Both the position numbers and the translations under genes were made by a program. This document shows, in pieces, positions 1 to 9,160 of a DNA stretch of 64,000 bases. The notes beneath the pieces were generated by a model. The model was not told the origin of the DNA and made no database searches. It worked only from the letters and a program-made list of their open reading frames with translations. The stretch comes from an uncultured Cytophagales bacterium (lineage in GTDB: Bacteria; Bacteroidota; Bacteroidia; Cytophagales; Cyclobacteriaceae): contig CAJXNP010000006.1 in the NCBI GenBank assembly GCA_913057175.1, positions 124,001 to 188,000 on the forward strand, read 5' to 3'. Within the stretch, counting starts at the first letter, position 1; each line of letters opens with the position of its first letter.

Positions 1-2
1 CC

Positions 3-1658
3 CCTGTTGGGATTCCGATCTCCAGTGAAACTTTCGCAGACCTTATTAAGGATCGGGGTGGATTGCAATTCAATGCCAGCTGCATGCTAAATCTAGCCAA
101 CTCTAACCAATCGTTGAAAGTTACGTCAATAAAATTCGGGGTATCGAATAGTACTCCTGAGGCAATTGTAGGTACGGTTTTTGGCACCCCTGTTTTTCCA
201 AATGAAGGTTCGTGGACAGCAGTAATGTGCAATAATTCAGGTGCCGTGACACCTACTATACCAGAAGGTGTGCCTGTTATTCGACGAGGCAAATTGAATG
301 AGCCAATTGAAAAGCAAGTTTTGATTGGAAATCCCGAAGACTTGTTGCAGAATGATCCTCAACTTCGGGCGTTTCAATTTGGTTTTCTGCAAAATGTTGG
401 TCCACAGAAATTACTGTTTTTAAATCCTTCCTTTAATCAGTCAGAAAAGATATTACATTCAACCAGTCAATTGTTGGCAGATAGCTACCATCTTGTGAAG
501 TCTAATGCGATTTTTCCATCCATTAAGGGTCTTCCCACCTTATCGCTAAATGACTTCAAGGTGAATATTTTAGAGAAAGGTTACCAGCTTATCAATCCCC
601 TAAATGCAAGTAAAACCTTAGATATACCGGCAACTGCCAATAGGCTTAAGATTTTTGAAGAAGGAGGCGTTGCCGTTTTTGCAGAATATAATAAAGAAAG
701 TATTGATGGATCTTCTATTGAGCCTGGAAAATGTCTAATGCAACTTGATGCTGAGCAAAAGTCATGGTCACAGGAATTCAAAAACCTGGGCATAGCAGTT
801 GACATTCACGATTATAAACGAATTTTCATTGTTCAGGGAAATATGCGGCTAAGTTCAAGCAGTTTACCATCCTTTAGCGAACCCTCAATATCATTTGGTA
901 AAGCGCTTGAGCCTGTAACTGATATCCTTCAAATCCTATCTAAACTAAATGGAGGTGATTATGCTGGTGCTCTCAAGAATGGTCTGCATGTAGCAATGAG
1001 TAATTCACCGGATAACTGGCACTACTCATATAAAGCTGGTTTAGAAATACCCATCATTTGCTTTCCTAAAGCAACGTTTGATAGTCCCAATACACCGTTA
1101 CGACTAAAGTGTTCATTGGGCCTGGGCTGTTATTTCAATTCAAGTGTAAATATCTCATCCACCGGCCAACCTATTGGAGCATCTGGTGGGGCCTATTTAG
1201 AGTTTAAAGGCGAAGTGTCTGTCATGTGTATCAGTATTTCACTTGCAACCATTTATTCCCATGGTACATGCCTGGCTCGTGTTTCAGCCGATTCTGTAAA
1301 CGGACCGACGGTTTCTTTGCAGATGGGCTTTGGTGCAGAAATAATGATTGGTTTGCCCGTTGTAGGCAATGTAAGTGTCACTTATAGCGCCGGAGTTTAT
1401 GTTGAGATAAGTGATACTAAAATCGTCGGAGGCGCTTTCATTTGTTACAAAGGCCGCCTCGAATTATTTGCAGGGTTGCTTACCACTCAAATTATGTTGG
1501 AAGCCGGAGGCAAATTTCGTTCATCTTACAATAGCAATGAACGAAAAAAAGATACTTACATCGTTGCCCAAGTAGTTTTTGCCCTGGATATCAGCATATT
1601 CATGGTCGCTGATATCAATTTTACTGAACGATTTCAAGATGAAAGACAAATTGCCTAA
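3..1658 (+). CDS. Large beta-rich protein, N-terminus cut by window edge
   Basis: The frame is open to the left edge with no stop from base 3, so the true start lies outside and 551 residues are visible; the TTG at 63 is probably an internal codon. I see no catalytic motif, signal peptide or clear membrane helix. The last 200 or so residues are a run of alternating short beta-type segments rich in Gly, Val and Ser (for example GLPVVGNVSVTYSAGVYVEI), which reads like a beta-sandwich or barrel repeat. The style recalls the C-terminal part of very large DUF6603-type proteins, but that is a weak guess. Its stop is two bases from the start of the next gene, so the two are almost certainly co-transcribed. 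It lies on the element side of the tRNA-Asp/recombinase junction. Confidence 0.75.
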   Translation, partial: PVGIPISSETFADLIKDRGGLQFNASCMLNLANSNQSLKVTSIKFGVSNSTPEAIVGTVFGTPVFPNEGSWTAVMCNNSGAVTPTIPEGVPVIRRGKLNEPIEKQVLIGNPEDLLQNDPQLRAFQFGFLQNVGPQKLLFLNPSFNQSEKILHSTSQLLADSYHLVKSNAIFPSIKGLPTLSLNDFKVNILEKGYQLINPLNASKTLDIPATANRLKIFEEGGVAVFAEYNKESIDGSSIEPGKCLMQLDAEQKSWSQEFKNLGIAVDIHDYKRIFIVQGNMRLSSSSLPSFSEPSISFGKALEPVTDILQILSKLNGGDYAGALKNGLHVAMSNSPDNWHYSYKAGLEIPIICFPKATFDSPNTPLRLKCSLGLGCYFNSSVNISSTGQPIGASGGAYLEFKGEVSVMCISISLATIYSHGTCLARVSADSVNGPTVSLQMGFGAEIMIGLPVVGNVSVTYSAGVYVEISDTKIVGGAFICYKGRLELFAGLLTTQIMLEAGGKFRSSYNSNERKKDTYIVAQVVFALDISIFMVADINFTERFQDERQIA

Positions 1659-1660
1659 CT

Positions 1661-4600
1661 ATGAAAGCTCATTTCTCACTCTTTGCGATACCTCAGCGTT
1701 TTACAAACAACAAGCTGCAAGTAAACATTCTTATTTTACCCAGAAATTTTGACCCACTTATCGCACAACCCATGCTTGCACCTTTCGGGCCTTGGGTTGA
1801 GGCCAATTTGAAGTTTAAGATTAGCATAAGTGATGGCTTGCAACACATCCCTCGCCTGGATGTAAATCCGGCATTTACGCAGTTAATGGATAATTCTGTA
1901 CCAACAGAGGCAAAGGATATTTTTCAAAAACTCAAACAGGATTTCGATATAACGAGTACCAGCAGGGCGGAAAAGCCCAGTCCCAATTATTTAATCAAGA
2001 AGTATGTACCGAAAGGCTATTTCGATGCAGCGGGTATAAAGCGACTACAGCACCCCAATGCGGTAACTGATGACAGCTACCAATGTGCTATGAAAAAGAG
2101 CAATGAACCCATTTCCGGATTTGAACCAAGTTCAAATGCCATTAGCTGGGGAAAGGCATTTGGTTATTGCATGAAAAATGAAAAATTAGCTCGTAAATGT
2201 GGTTTCTTGTATTCAACAGAGTTGGAGAATGTTGCTTCATACTTACAAAATGGAGGATGGTTATATGTTGATCTTGCTGAATCTTCAGATTATTACTTTG
2301 CAGATCATACCAAGCTCATACGCTATGCCGCGCGTATTCCGGCAGTTAAACCAAATGAAAAGCGTGCTATATTCTCATCTTCCTTTATTCCGGTTAGACA
2401 CGATGAAATAACTCCAGCTCCTGACAATCCCGGCTTGCCACATAATCTTGACCAGATAATAGGGGAAATGGCATCTTACCATGATGGCTTTGCCAAACGA
2501 ATTCATGCTTCCCAACCCTTCTCAGAAGACCCCTTCGAGGATAATGACAGCACAGAAACTCCTATATACAACGATCAAGGCATACAATTAGCCTGGGATG
2601 ACGAGCAACTGCTCACCTGGTACAATCGTTTGCTTGAAGCTGATCCGGATCATCCTGACAAATATGTTAACGCACCCTTAGCCATTCTAGGCTATCGAGT
2701 AGATGTTCGAAGATCCGGTATTTCGTCAAAAAAATGGTATTCTCTGTGTGCGGTCAGGGCCAATAAGCAAATCAATTTTGGATCAGCTCAGCTGTATCCA
2801 AAAAACACTGTGCATGAACAAATGATTGAGGTTTATCCCTCTATACCAGACGGCAATGGAAACAACTCATTTTGGCTGCCTATTTATTTTTGTACCTGGA
2901 ATGGAGGTAGTTTGGTGTTGCCTGATTCTCGAGCCATTCTCCTTTATAATAAAAACCGATTTGAGGATGCAGAAATGAATGCAAAATTGCATGACAATTA
3001 TAGTGCTTTAGATATAAAAAATTCTTCATTGCGCTATGGCAGATCATACGACTTTAGGGTACGCCTGGTCGATTTTTCCGGTGGTGGTCCTGAAGTATCC
3101 GACCATCCAGCGTCGACCAATTCTTCATCCGTCACATCTATCCATTTTAAAAGGCATTGTAAACCTCATATTCCTACCATTATCAATGCTGAAAAAATAA
3201 ATGACTTGGGTTATTTTGAAGATGATAAGCTTGTGATAGCAAGGCCAAAATTAACCTACCCAAGTGCATTATTTACCGGATATCCCAATGCGTTTCAGTT
3301 GTGCCTGGATGATTTGCAGATTTATAATAATACTTATGAAGATAACTTCAAAAATCCAAATTTCAACCACACCGTAGGCATCCCTGATCCTGATGTTTAT
3401 GCCGTGAAGATTAATGTTTTTGTCCGATTACTGAGTAATGCGGCAACATTAAGGAGTAATCAACCCATTGAGGGTTATTCAAAACTCTATTATACTATTT
3501 ATCGGTTTGACAAAGCAATACAAAAGCACTTATCTATTCCGATAAAAGTAAAAACCGTTGAAACTTTGCTTTTAGAAAATCCTGAAACTGATGCTCCATG
3601 GTTAGCAGGCCTGAACAAGTCAATCATAATCCCTGCCAACAGAGAGGTACTAATAGAAATTGCAGCTATTTGCGCAGATAAAAAAGGCTATTATGCATCG
3701 GATTCTGTAAAATCAAGCATGCCAACCACCATTAAAATCATACATCATCGTACAGAAAAAAGTATTCTACAGGCTCATCCTACTATGCCTGCTATCAGAG
3801 GGCTATTACTCAAAACGCCAGACAATGAAATAACGGATAAGCCATTGCCTGAAGCATCACCTGTCAACATCCTGAAGAATGCATTGGCTGACAATTCAAC
3901 AAATTCAACACCCAGGCTATCACCAACGGCACTCGTTGCCAATAACCTGGGTTTACCTTCCATCAATGCTGCCATTTTTGGAGACGAAGGTGAGCGGTGG
4001 CAATTTGGCGCCAATAGTCTGTTGAACCATTCGTTATCACCTGATAACACAAACATTCATTTTACTAGCCAAAAAGGAATTTGCGAAAAATGGATTATAC
4101 CCCTGGTATTCCAAATTAAAAGAGATTGGGCCTGGCAGGGTATTAACGATAATGGCATTGAAGTATTCAGGAAATTCTATACACCAGAATTTCAAAACCC
4201 AGATTCACTAGAATATCAAAAGGTCGGCCAAATAATTCCGGCTCAAGGTGTTCAATTTATTGAAGGCACACCCGGTAATTTTACTTCAACATTCTATTGC
4301 TATTTTGATGCTTTAGAGAAGATGCCCTTTCCCGATCAACTTTACCCCTCAGAATTGATGGTTGCTTATAAAATAGTTTCACACCTTCGTGAGGAAGATG
4401 ATGATTTTCAAAATCGGGAAACGCTTTTAATTGATATTCACTTGCCTATTTCATCAAATCCTACCCAGGTTCCCGTGATTGTAAGCGCAGGATTGGCTTC
4501 ATCCCCCTATACGAGGGATCAGGAAAAGTATGCCTTTTCACAACCTCGACAACAATTTCTTTGGGTGGAATTCAGTGAAATAGTCCAAAACCCTGCAGAC

Positions 4601-5563
4601 AGGTATTTCTGTCGATTTATTGGAAATTCTCCTGATCCTCTATTGGCCAAATGGGATGAGTCCTGGATAAATGCAAAATTTGAAAATGAATTTCCTATAA
4701 AACCGGATGAATTAAAGGTAGTGTATAGTGATCACAGTGATGATAGGAGTGGTTTGACTGATATGCAGGAATTAATTCCATCCACTACAAGTGAGCGACA
4801 TTTCCTGATGCCACTCCCTAAAGGACTAAAACCTGATGACCCCGAATTATTTGGATTCTTTTCTTATGAATTCAGGCTGGGGCATAAAGAGGGTTGGAGT
4901 ATTGGGCAGGCCAGATATGGTCCGGCATTATTCTGCGACGGTATTCAATTTCCTACCCCTTCTTTGCCATGTATACCCTTTCGACACACTGACGGACACA
5001 TTGGGGTGACGTCTACCTATGCCCGTGCCGTCTTTTCCGGAAGAAATATAACCAGCGTACCACCACGTACTCAGGTGTGGGCTATTTTGTATTGTCAATG
5101 CCAATTAACTGATGGCTCAGATTATCGAAATATTTTTCTGGGCGAAAAATTAATGACTCCAAGTTTTGATTTGATTGATGAAGTTGAAGGAAGTATGCCT
5201 TGTGTGGCTACCTGGTCAAAAGATGAATTGTACAGCAAAGCACATCAATATGGGTTAGGCAAAAATCCGGACTTTAGTGTGCTTTGTGTGGAAGTTTTAC
5301 CCTCACCAGAGCAGTTTATTGCTCATCGCGATACTCCTAATTTCGTTGAAAACCACCAGGATATTCTCGGACGTAAACAATCGACGTTAATTAATGACTT
5401 ATTGAGATTTGCTTCGGAAGTAGGCAATCAAAATCACAGAGTTTATGCAGCAGATTCCGAATACCTGGACAAACCTCTGTCGGAAGATTTAGGAAATTAT
5501 AGGTTCTTACGTTCATCAAATCTTGTAGCGCTAAGTTCCGGCTGTTGTATTGATTGCGATTGA
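1661..5563 (+). CDS. Very large protein of unknown function (1300 residues)
   Basis: I do not recognise the family. The ATG at 1661 follows the preceding stop by two bases, so the two genes form one transcription unit. No signal peptide is visible. The protein is rich in aromatic residues, Pro and Asn throughout. Around residues 455-475 there is a stretch with RYGRSYDFRVRLVDFSGGG that resembles a fibronectin-III-like strand pair, as in modular beta-sandwich proteins. The C-terminus is unusual, ending in CCIDCD with three cysteines in the last six residues. Size and pairing with another beta-rich giant suggest a structural or secreted assembly rather than an enzyme, but this is inference. It could be cargo of the element integrated next to tRNA-Asp. 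Confidence 0.8.
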   Translation: MKAHFSLFAIPQRFTNNKLQVNILILPRNFDPLIAQPMLAPFGPWVEANLKFKISISDGLQHIPRLDVNPAFTQLMDNSVPTEAKDIFQKLKQDFDITSTSRAEKPSPNYLIKKYVPKGYFDAAGIKRLQHPNAVTDDSYQCAMKKSNEPISGFEPSSNAISWGKAFGYCMKNEKLARKCGFLYSTELENVASYLQNGGWLYVDLAESSDYYFADHTKLIRYAARIPAVKPNEKRAIFSSSFIPVRHDEITPAPDNPGLPHNLDQIIGEMASYHDGFAKRIHASQPFSEDPFEDNDSTETPIYNDQGIQLAWDDEQLLTWYNRLLEADPDHPDKYVNAPLAILGYRVDVRRSGISSKKWYSLCAVRANKQINFGSAQLYPKNTVHEQMIEVYPSIPDGNGNNSFWLPIYFCTWNGGSLVLPDSRAILLYNKNRFEDAEMNAKLHDNYSALDIKNSSLRYGRSYDFRVRLVDFSGGGPEVSDHPASTNSSSVTSIHFKRHCKPHIPTIINAEKINDLGYFEDDKLVIARPKLTYPSALFTGYPNAFQLCLDDLQIYNNTYEDNFKNPNFNHTVGIPDPDVYAVKINVFVRLLSNAATLRSNQPIEGYSKLYYTIYRFDKAIQKHLSIPIKVKTVETLLLENPETDAPWLAGLNKSIIIPANREVLIEIAAICADKKGYYASDSVKSSMPTTIKIIHHRTEKSILQAHPTMPAIRGLLLKTPDNEITDKPLPEASPVNILKNALADNSTNSTPRLSPTALVANNLGLPSINAAIFGDEGERWQFGANSLLNHSLSPDNTNIHFTSQKGICEKWIIPLVFQIKRDWAWQGINDNGIEVFRKFYTPEFQNPDSLEYQKVGQIIPAQGVQFIEGTPGNFTSTFYCYFDALEKMPFPDQLYPSELMVAYKIVSHLREEDDDFQNRETLLIDIHLPISSNPTQVPVIVSAGLASSPYTRDQEKYAFSQPRQQFLWVEFSEIVQNPADRYFCRFIGNSPDPLLAKWDESWINAKFENEFPIKPDELKVVYSDHSDDRSGLTDMQELIPSTTSERHFLMPLPKGLKPDDPELFGFFSYEFRLGHKEGWSIGQARYGPALFCDGIQFPTPSLPCIPFRHTDGHIGVTSTYARAVFSGRNITSVPPRTQVWAILYCQCQLTDGSDYRNIFLGEKLMTPSFDLIDEVEGSMPCVATWSKDELYSKAHQYGLGKNPDFSVLCVEVLPSPEQFIAHRDTPNFVENHQDILGRKQSTLINDLLRFASEVGNQNHRVYAADSEYLDKPLSEDLGNYRFLRSSNLVALSSGCCIDCD

Positions 5564-6041
5564 TATGAAGATTAGTTTGTTAGGTTTATTTTAAAAAAAT
5601 CGGTTGTCAAACATAGATGATTATTGAGACAACAAACAAGGTTAGTGGCCTCAATGATTTTCCCGTATTCAACCTACATTTAAGTATTGTGATACGACCA
5701 GATCATTTTTATGTGTATCGTATTTTACAATTTGATTGAAATTCATTGGTTGTAAATAGTTCAAATTTTTTGGGTGTTCGAATTCCATTGGTGACAACCT
5801 TTAATTTTTACTTGATTTGTGTAAATTTATAAACTAAGTATTTACTTTTTCCTAATACTAGGTGAACTTGTCATTACACCACATTTAATAATGAAAACAC
5901 TTCCGTTTTCTACAAGTCTGAAAACGATTATTGAATCAAAGCAGAAAATAATCGATTATAAGATAATTAAAATGTATAGGCTCCATTGCAATAACGGTAG
6001 TTCACCCCTTTTTAAAAGAGGATTAAGGATGTTAAAAAAGT
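5564..6041. other. AT-rich intergenic stretch, no gene seen
   Basis: No convincing coding frame. A GATACGA at 5691 and a TCGTAT at 5718 form a loose inverted pair like the one ahead of the vapB genes, but the 20-base spacer makes it weak. Just before the next gene a 7-codon frame (6029-6052) overlaps its start, preceded by GAGGATTAAGG; it may be a leader or chance. Confidence 0.5.
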
Positions 6042-6818
6042 ATGAGAGGTAGCGAAGATCATCTGGTTTTTCGATTATTGGCACGCCTAGGTTTAGTTTT
6101 AGGGGTAATCGCCAGCTTACTCACTATACTAAGCTATTTCAGCGAAACACCAGTGCGAGAGTATATCAATATAGAAGCTCTCCGTAACATTTGGGATCTA
6201 ATTCTTCCTCAAGTTACCGCCTTTCGTGAATGGTGGCCTATCGGACCCGCATGGTCAGCTGTTATTGTTTATTTAATTGTAGCCTCTATTTCGTGGTGGG
6301 TTGAAGAAGAGGGTGATTGGTATCTTGATGAAACTGGTCCATATATTGGGCTTCTCATAATACTAATGCCTTTACCAGCAACCTGGTTTATATTACATCA
6401 CGCTCAGACCTCATGGATATGGCTTGCTTTTTTGGGTGTTGGGTACATAGCTATGCCCTGGATCTCACTTAGTCTAATTCCTGAACTATTGTCTAAAATA
6501 GAAAACAAATTCTTTGCACATAACGAAAAGGATAAAACCATAAGAATAATAGGTGTCATTAGAAAAATAGAAAAAACTGAATCAAAGATGCTTGGTTACA
6601 ATGGAGCCAAATATGAATTGATCGTGGATCACGATGACAGCGAAATCGTATTTAAGGTTTATTACGAAGTTTGGGATTCCAAAGGCAAACAAATAAGTCC
6701 TCTGAAGTCAGGTGCTAAGGTTGAAATTGAAGGACATTGGAATGAATTAATTTTTAACGCAAGCAAAATTACCACGGTCCGAAAAAAGAATTTTACTACA
6801 AAGGACACGAACAAATGA
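6042..6818 (+). CDS. Membrane protein with four helices and a soluble C-terminal domain
   Basis: Not assigned to a named family. Four hydrophobic segments are visible at about residues 14-33, 70-87, 100-118 and 124-146. They are followed by a charged soluble domain (about 165-250) with alternating strands (IRIIGVIRKIEK, YELIVDHDDSEIVFKVYYEV, AKVEIEGHW) that looks like a small beta-barrel, possibly OB-fold-like. The topology resembles NfeD-type proteins in general shape only. The gene stands alone between the large unknown genes and the recombinase, and probably belongs to the same integrated element. GAGGATTAAGG lies about 15 bases upstream of the ATG, so the start is reasonable but not certain. 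Confidence 0.7.
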   Translation: MRGSEDHLVFRLLARLGLVLGVIASLLTILSYFSETPVREYINIEALRNIWDLILPQVTAFREWWPIGPAWSAVIVYLIVASISWWVEEEGDWYLDETGPYIGLLIILMPLPATWFILHHAQTSWIWLAFLGVGYIAMPWISLSLIPELLSKIENKFFAHNEKDKTIRIIGVIRKIEKTESKMLGYNGAKYELIVDHDDSEIVFKVYYEVWDSKGKQISPLKSGAKVEIEGHWNELIFNASKITTVRKKNFTTKDTNK

Positions 6819-7289
6819 ACTTCATTGCCCTGATTAAGTAGCAATCTTCAAAATAGGGTCTCATTTAAGTTACTTACAGTAAAACTTATAGAAAGAGAAA
6901 ACATCATAAAGTGTCATCTTGTTCTGTGATTATTTTGAATCAGAGTTTCAAAATTATATGTATAAATTTTGTTTCTTGACGAAACCAGAAAGGGGACACA
7001 AAGTAAATCCAAGTGATTAAATGGCCTAACTAGTCTAATTTTAAAACACTTTCTCTTACTACCTCTAAATTGATTCCTAAAAACTAATAGTGAAACCAAA
7101 TCCGTTCCTCCAAAGCGTTTCATGCTGTCTTCACCTGTTTCGAGGTTGAGGTAGCGGAGGATGGAGATAAAAATCAATTGAAAATAAAAGTCAATTGAAC
7201 AATCCGGTACACAAGAATTGTTAAATAGTTTAAGTTATTGAAAATGAGATGAATAAGAAGTGATTGTTTAATCCTGCCACCTTTCGAAT
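6819..7289. other. Non-coding stretch before the recombinase gene
   Basis: This 470-base gap holds only short spurious frames. The longest, on the minus strand at 6914-7177, has no recognisable domain and no good start context. I see no clear repeat or terminator for either flanking gene. Confidence 0.5.
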
Positions 7290-8540
7290 CTAATTAGCCT
7301 TTTTAATATTTAAGTTTAAATTAGATTTTGCTAGTCTTTTATTTAACTCGTTCATATCCTCACTCAACTTTGTCTCGACAACCTTTGCGTAAATCTGAGT
7401 TGTAGTGATCTTGGTATGACCCAGCATTTTGCTCACCGATTCAATAGGCACGCCATTGGCCAACGTAACTGTCGTCGCAAAAGTGTGTCTGGCCAAATGA
7501 AAGGTCAGGATTTTAGATATACCACATAGATCTCCGATTTCCTTTAAATAGCTGTTCATTTTTTGATTTGAGATCTTGGGGAATACAGATTCATTATTTA
7601 CTGATCTTGGATTCATTTTATATTTATCAATAAGTTCTTTTGCAACCGGAAGCAGGGGTATATGCGAGGTAGTGTCTGTTTTTTGTCTGTCCTTAATTAT
7701 CCAAAGATTGCCATCAATGCCTGTGGAAATATGGTTTTGATTTAGGTTAACAAGATCGATATAAGCTAAGCCAGTAAAACAACTAAAAATAAAAAGGTCT
7801 TTGACAATTTGAAGTCGTTCAATTCCAAATTCCTTATCAATGATCTTTTGAAGTTCAGGGTAGGAGAGGACTTCTCTTTCCGGCCATTTAAATGTACACT
7901 TGAAATTTTGGAAAGGATTCGTTTTGAGCCAGTCTTTTCTTACCGCATCATTTAAGATCTTCTTTAACATCCGGATGTATTTCATGGAGGTATTTGAGTG
8001 TATTTTATCAACAGCTCTCAGGTAATATTCAAACTCGGTAACAAAGCGGTGATCCAATTCTTCCAGGAAAAAGTCTGATTTTTTTCTGTATGTCTTTATA
8101 TAGCTGGTGACTTTTGATTCGAGCGTATTGAATTTAACCCAGGTAGCTCTCACCACATCGAAACCTATGCTCCTCTTCATTTCTTCGTTATGGAACTTGA
8201 TTATTTCTAGAATGGTCTTTCTAGGAGCCTCTTCTCCTGTGAATTTTTTCTTAATTAGATCGGCGGTAATGAATTGCTCCATGGATGCCATATGATGGTA
8301 TATTTTATAAAGCTCCGATTTTATTTCCTGGATATAGTTATTGATACTCCTCGCTTCAACTGTATTCCCTTTTAGTTTCCCTTTTGAAAAATCCCACTTT
8401 TCCGGATCAACATTTCTTTTAAGTGAGATCTCTGCTCTTTTGCCATTTACTGTAACTCTGGCGTAAAGCGGCAGGCCACTTTTTGAGGCCTTTGATTTAT
8501 TTGCCCAAATAAGAATTGAGAAGGTTTGTGTAGTTTTCAT
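7290..8540 (-). CDS. Tyrosine recombinase, CTnDOT/Bacteroidota type
   Basis: Site-specific DNA recombinase that would integrate or excise the neighbouring element. The N-terminal part (about 1-95) matches the arm-DNA-binding domain of Bacteroidota integrases (FSILIWANKSKASKSGLPLY). A helical core-binding domain follows (about 105-215), then the catalytic domain. Visible catalytic signature: HLARHTFATT (His and Arg), LGHTKITTTQIYAK (second His and the nucleophilic Tyr). At the first-arginine position the motif is TGLAYIDL, with Ala where most tyrosine recombinases have Arg. The same loss is known in the IntDOT family, where it is compatible with activity. The length of 416 is normal. The gene's 5' end points at the 3' end of tRNA-Asp about 250 bases away, the standard layout of an element integrated in a tRNA gene. 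Confidence 0.93.
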   Translation of the reverse strand: MKTTQTFSILIWANKSKASKSGLPLYARVTVNGKRAEISLKRNVDPEKWDFSKGKLKGNTVEARSINNYIQEIKSELYKIYHHMASMEQFITADLIKKKFTGEEAPRKTILEIIKFHNEEMKRSIGFDVVRATWVKFNTLESKVTSYIKTYRKKSDFFLEELDHRFVTEFEYYLRAVDKIHSNTSMKYIRMLKKILNDAVRKDWLKTNPFQNFKCTFKWPEREVLSYPELQKIIDKEFGIERLQIVKDLFIFSCFTGLAYIDLVNLNQNHISTGIDGNLWIIKDRQKTDTTSHIPLLPVAKELIDKYKMNPRSVNNESVFPKISNQKMNSYLKEIGDLCGISKILTFHLARHTFATTVTLANGVPIESVSKMLGHTKITTTQIYAKVVETKLSEDMNELNKRLAKSNLNLNIKKAN

Positions 8541-8554
8541 ATTAATACTGTTTT

Positions 8555-8690
8555 AGGTAACCGATCTTTAATAGAATTTAATTGATTTTGTTTCAAATTG
8601 GTTCTATACAATTATCTGTAAATCAAATACTTGCAAGCAATTCGGTTACCAAAATAGGAAATTAAAATAGGTAACCGAATAGGTAACCTA
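8555..8690. repeat. Four GGTAACC-type sites next to the recombinase
   Basis: AGGTAACCGA occurs at 8555-8564 and 8669-8678 on the plus strand, its complement TCGGTTACC at 8642-8650, and a close copy AGGTAACCT at 8681-8690. Four copies in 136 bases between the recombinase start and the tRNA is well above chance. They could be arm-type binding sites of the recombinase, excisionase sites, or an operator over its promoter. I cannot tell which from sequence alone. Confidence 0.55.
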
Positions 8691-8728
8691 GAGGATGTGT
8701 TAATATGATGTGAATTGGTTTGAGAAAA

Positions 8729-8766
8729 TAAAAAAAACCGCTTAAACATTGAATTTAAGCGGTTTT
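8729..8766 (-). terminator. Intrinsic terminator downstream of tRNA-Asp
   Basis: A perfect 9-bp stem (8738-8746 with 8754-8762) encloses a 7-base loop and is followed on the minus strand by a run of T. It lies 25 bases beyond the 3' end of the tRNA and would end its transcript. Confidence 0.75.
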
Positions 8767-8789
8767 GATTTTAAATGGTGCTTTAAAAG

Positions 8790-8863
8790 CGGTCTGGACG
8801 GGACTCGAACCCGCGACCTCCTGCGTGACAGGCAGGCATTCTAACCAACTGAACTACCAAACC
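8790..8863 (-). tRNA. tRNA-Asp (GTC)
   Basis: Read on the minus strand, the gene has a 7-bp acceptor stem (GGTTTGG with CCAGACC, one T-G pair), a discriminator G, the T-arm GGGTTCGAGTCCC, and the anticodon stem-loop CCTGC-CTGTCAC-GCAGG with anticodon GTC. CCA is not encoded, as usual for this phylum. The 3' end faces the recombinase gene and is the likely attachment site of the integrated element. Confidence 0.96.
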
Positions 8864-9133
8864 AAAATGTCAATCTGTTCAACTTTGACAATCACTGGCT
8901 TTACCGTGATTCTGTCTGTTTCAAAATTGGAAGTGCAAATGTAGAAGCTTCCATATTATTAAACAACATTCTGTTCAATAATTTTTCAGCTTATGTCTAT
9001 CAATTTTCTAATCATCTTTTTACCAGATATTTGACTTCAAAAGTTGAAAATTGATAATCTATTAATTTGAACACATAAATTACCTCTCCTTTAAAATCCA
9101 CACATATTTCTACATCTTTTTTGATTTTAGTTT

Positions 9134-9141
9134 TAGATTTG
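9134..9141 (+). promoter_or_regulatory. Candidate -7 box ahead of accA
   Basis: TAGATTTG matches the Bacteroidota -7 consensus TAnnTTTG and lies 19 bases before the accA start. A TTTG box at the expected spacing upstream is not clear, so only the -7 part is supported. Confidence 0.4.
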
Positions 9142-9160
9142 CGCTAAAACCAATTAACTT

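Noticed and set aside
5691-5723. GATACGA/TCGTAT pair ahead of the 6042 gene as a VapB-type operator
   Set aside because: Half-sites are 20 bases apart and there is no antitoxin gene nearby.
6914-7177. 87-residue minus-strand frame beside the recombinase
   Set aside because: No domain, no good start, composition like non-coding DNA; it is a chance frame.
8757-8793. AAGCGGT direct repeat as attachment site
   Set aside because: Only seven bases and partly the terminator stem; too short to support.
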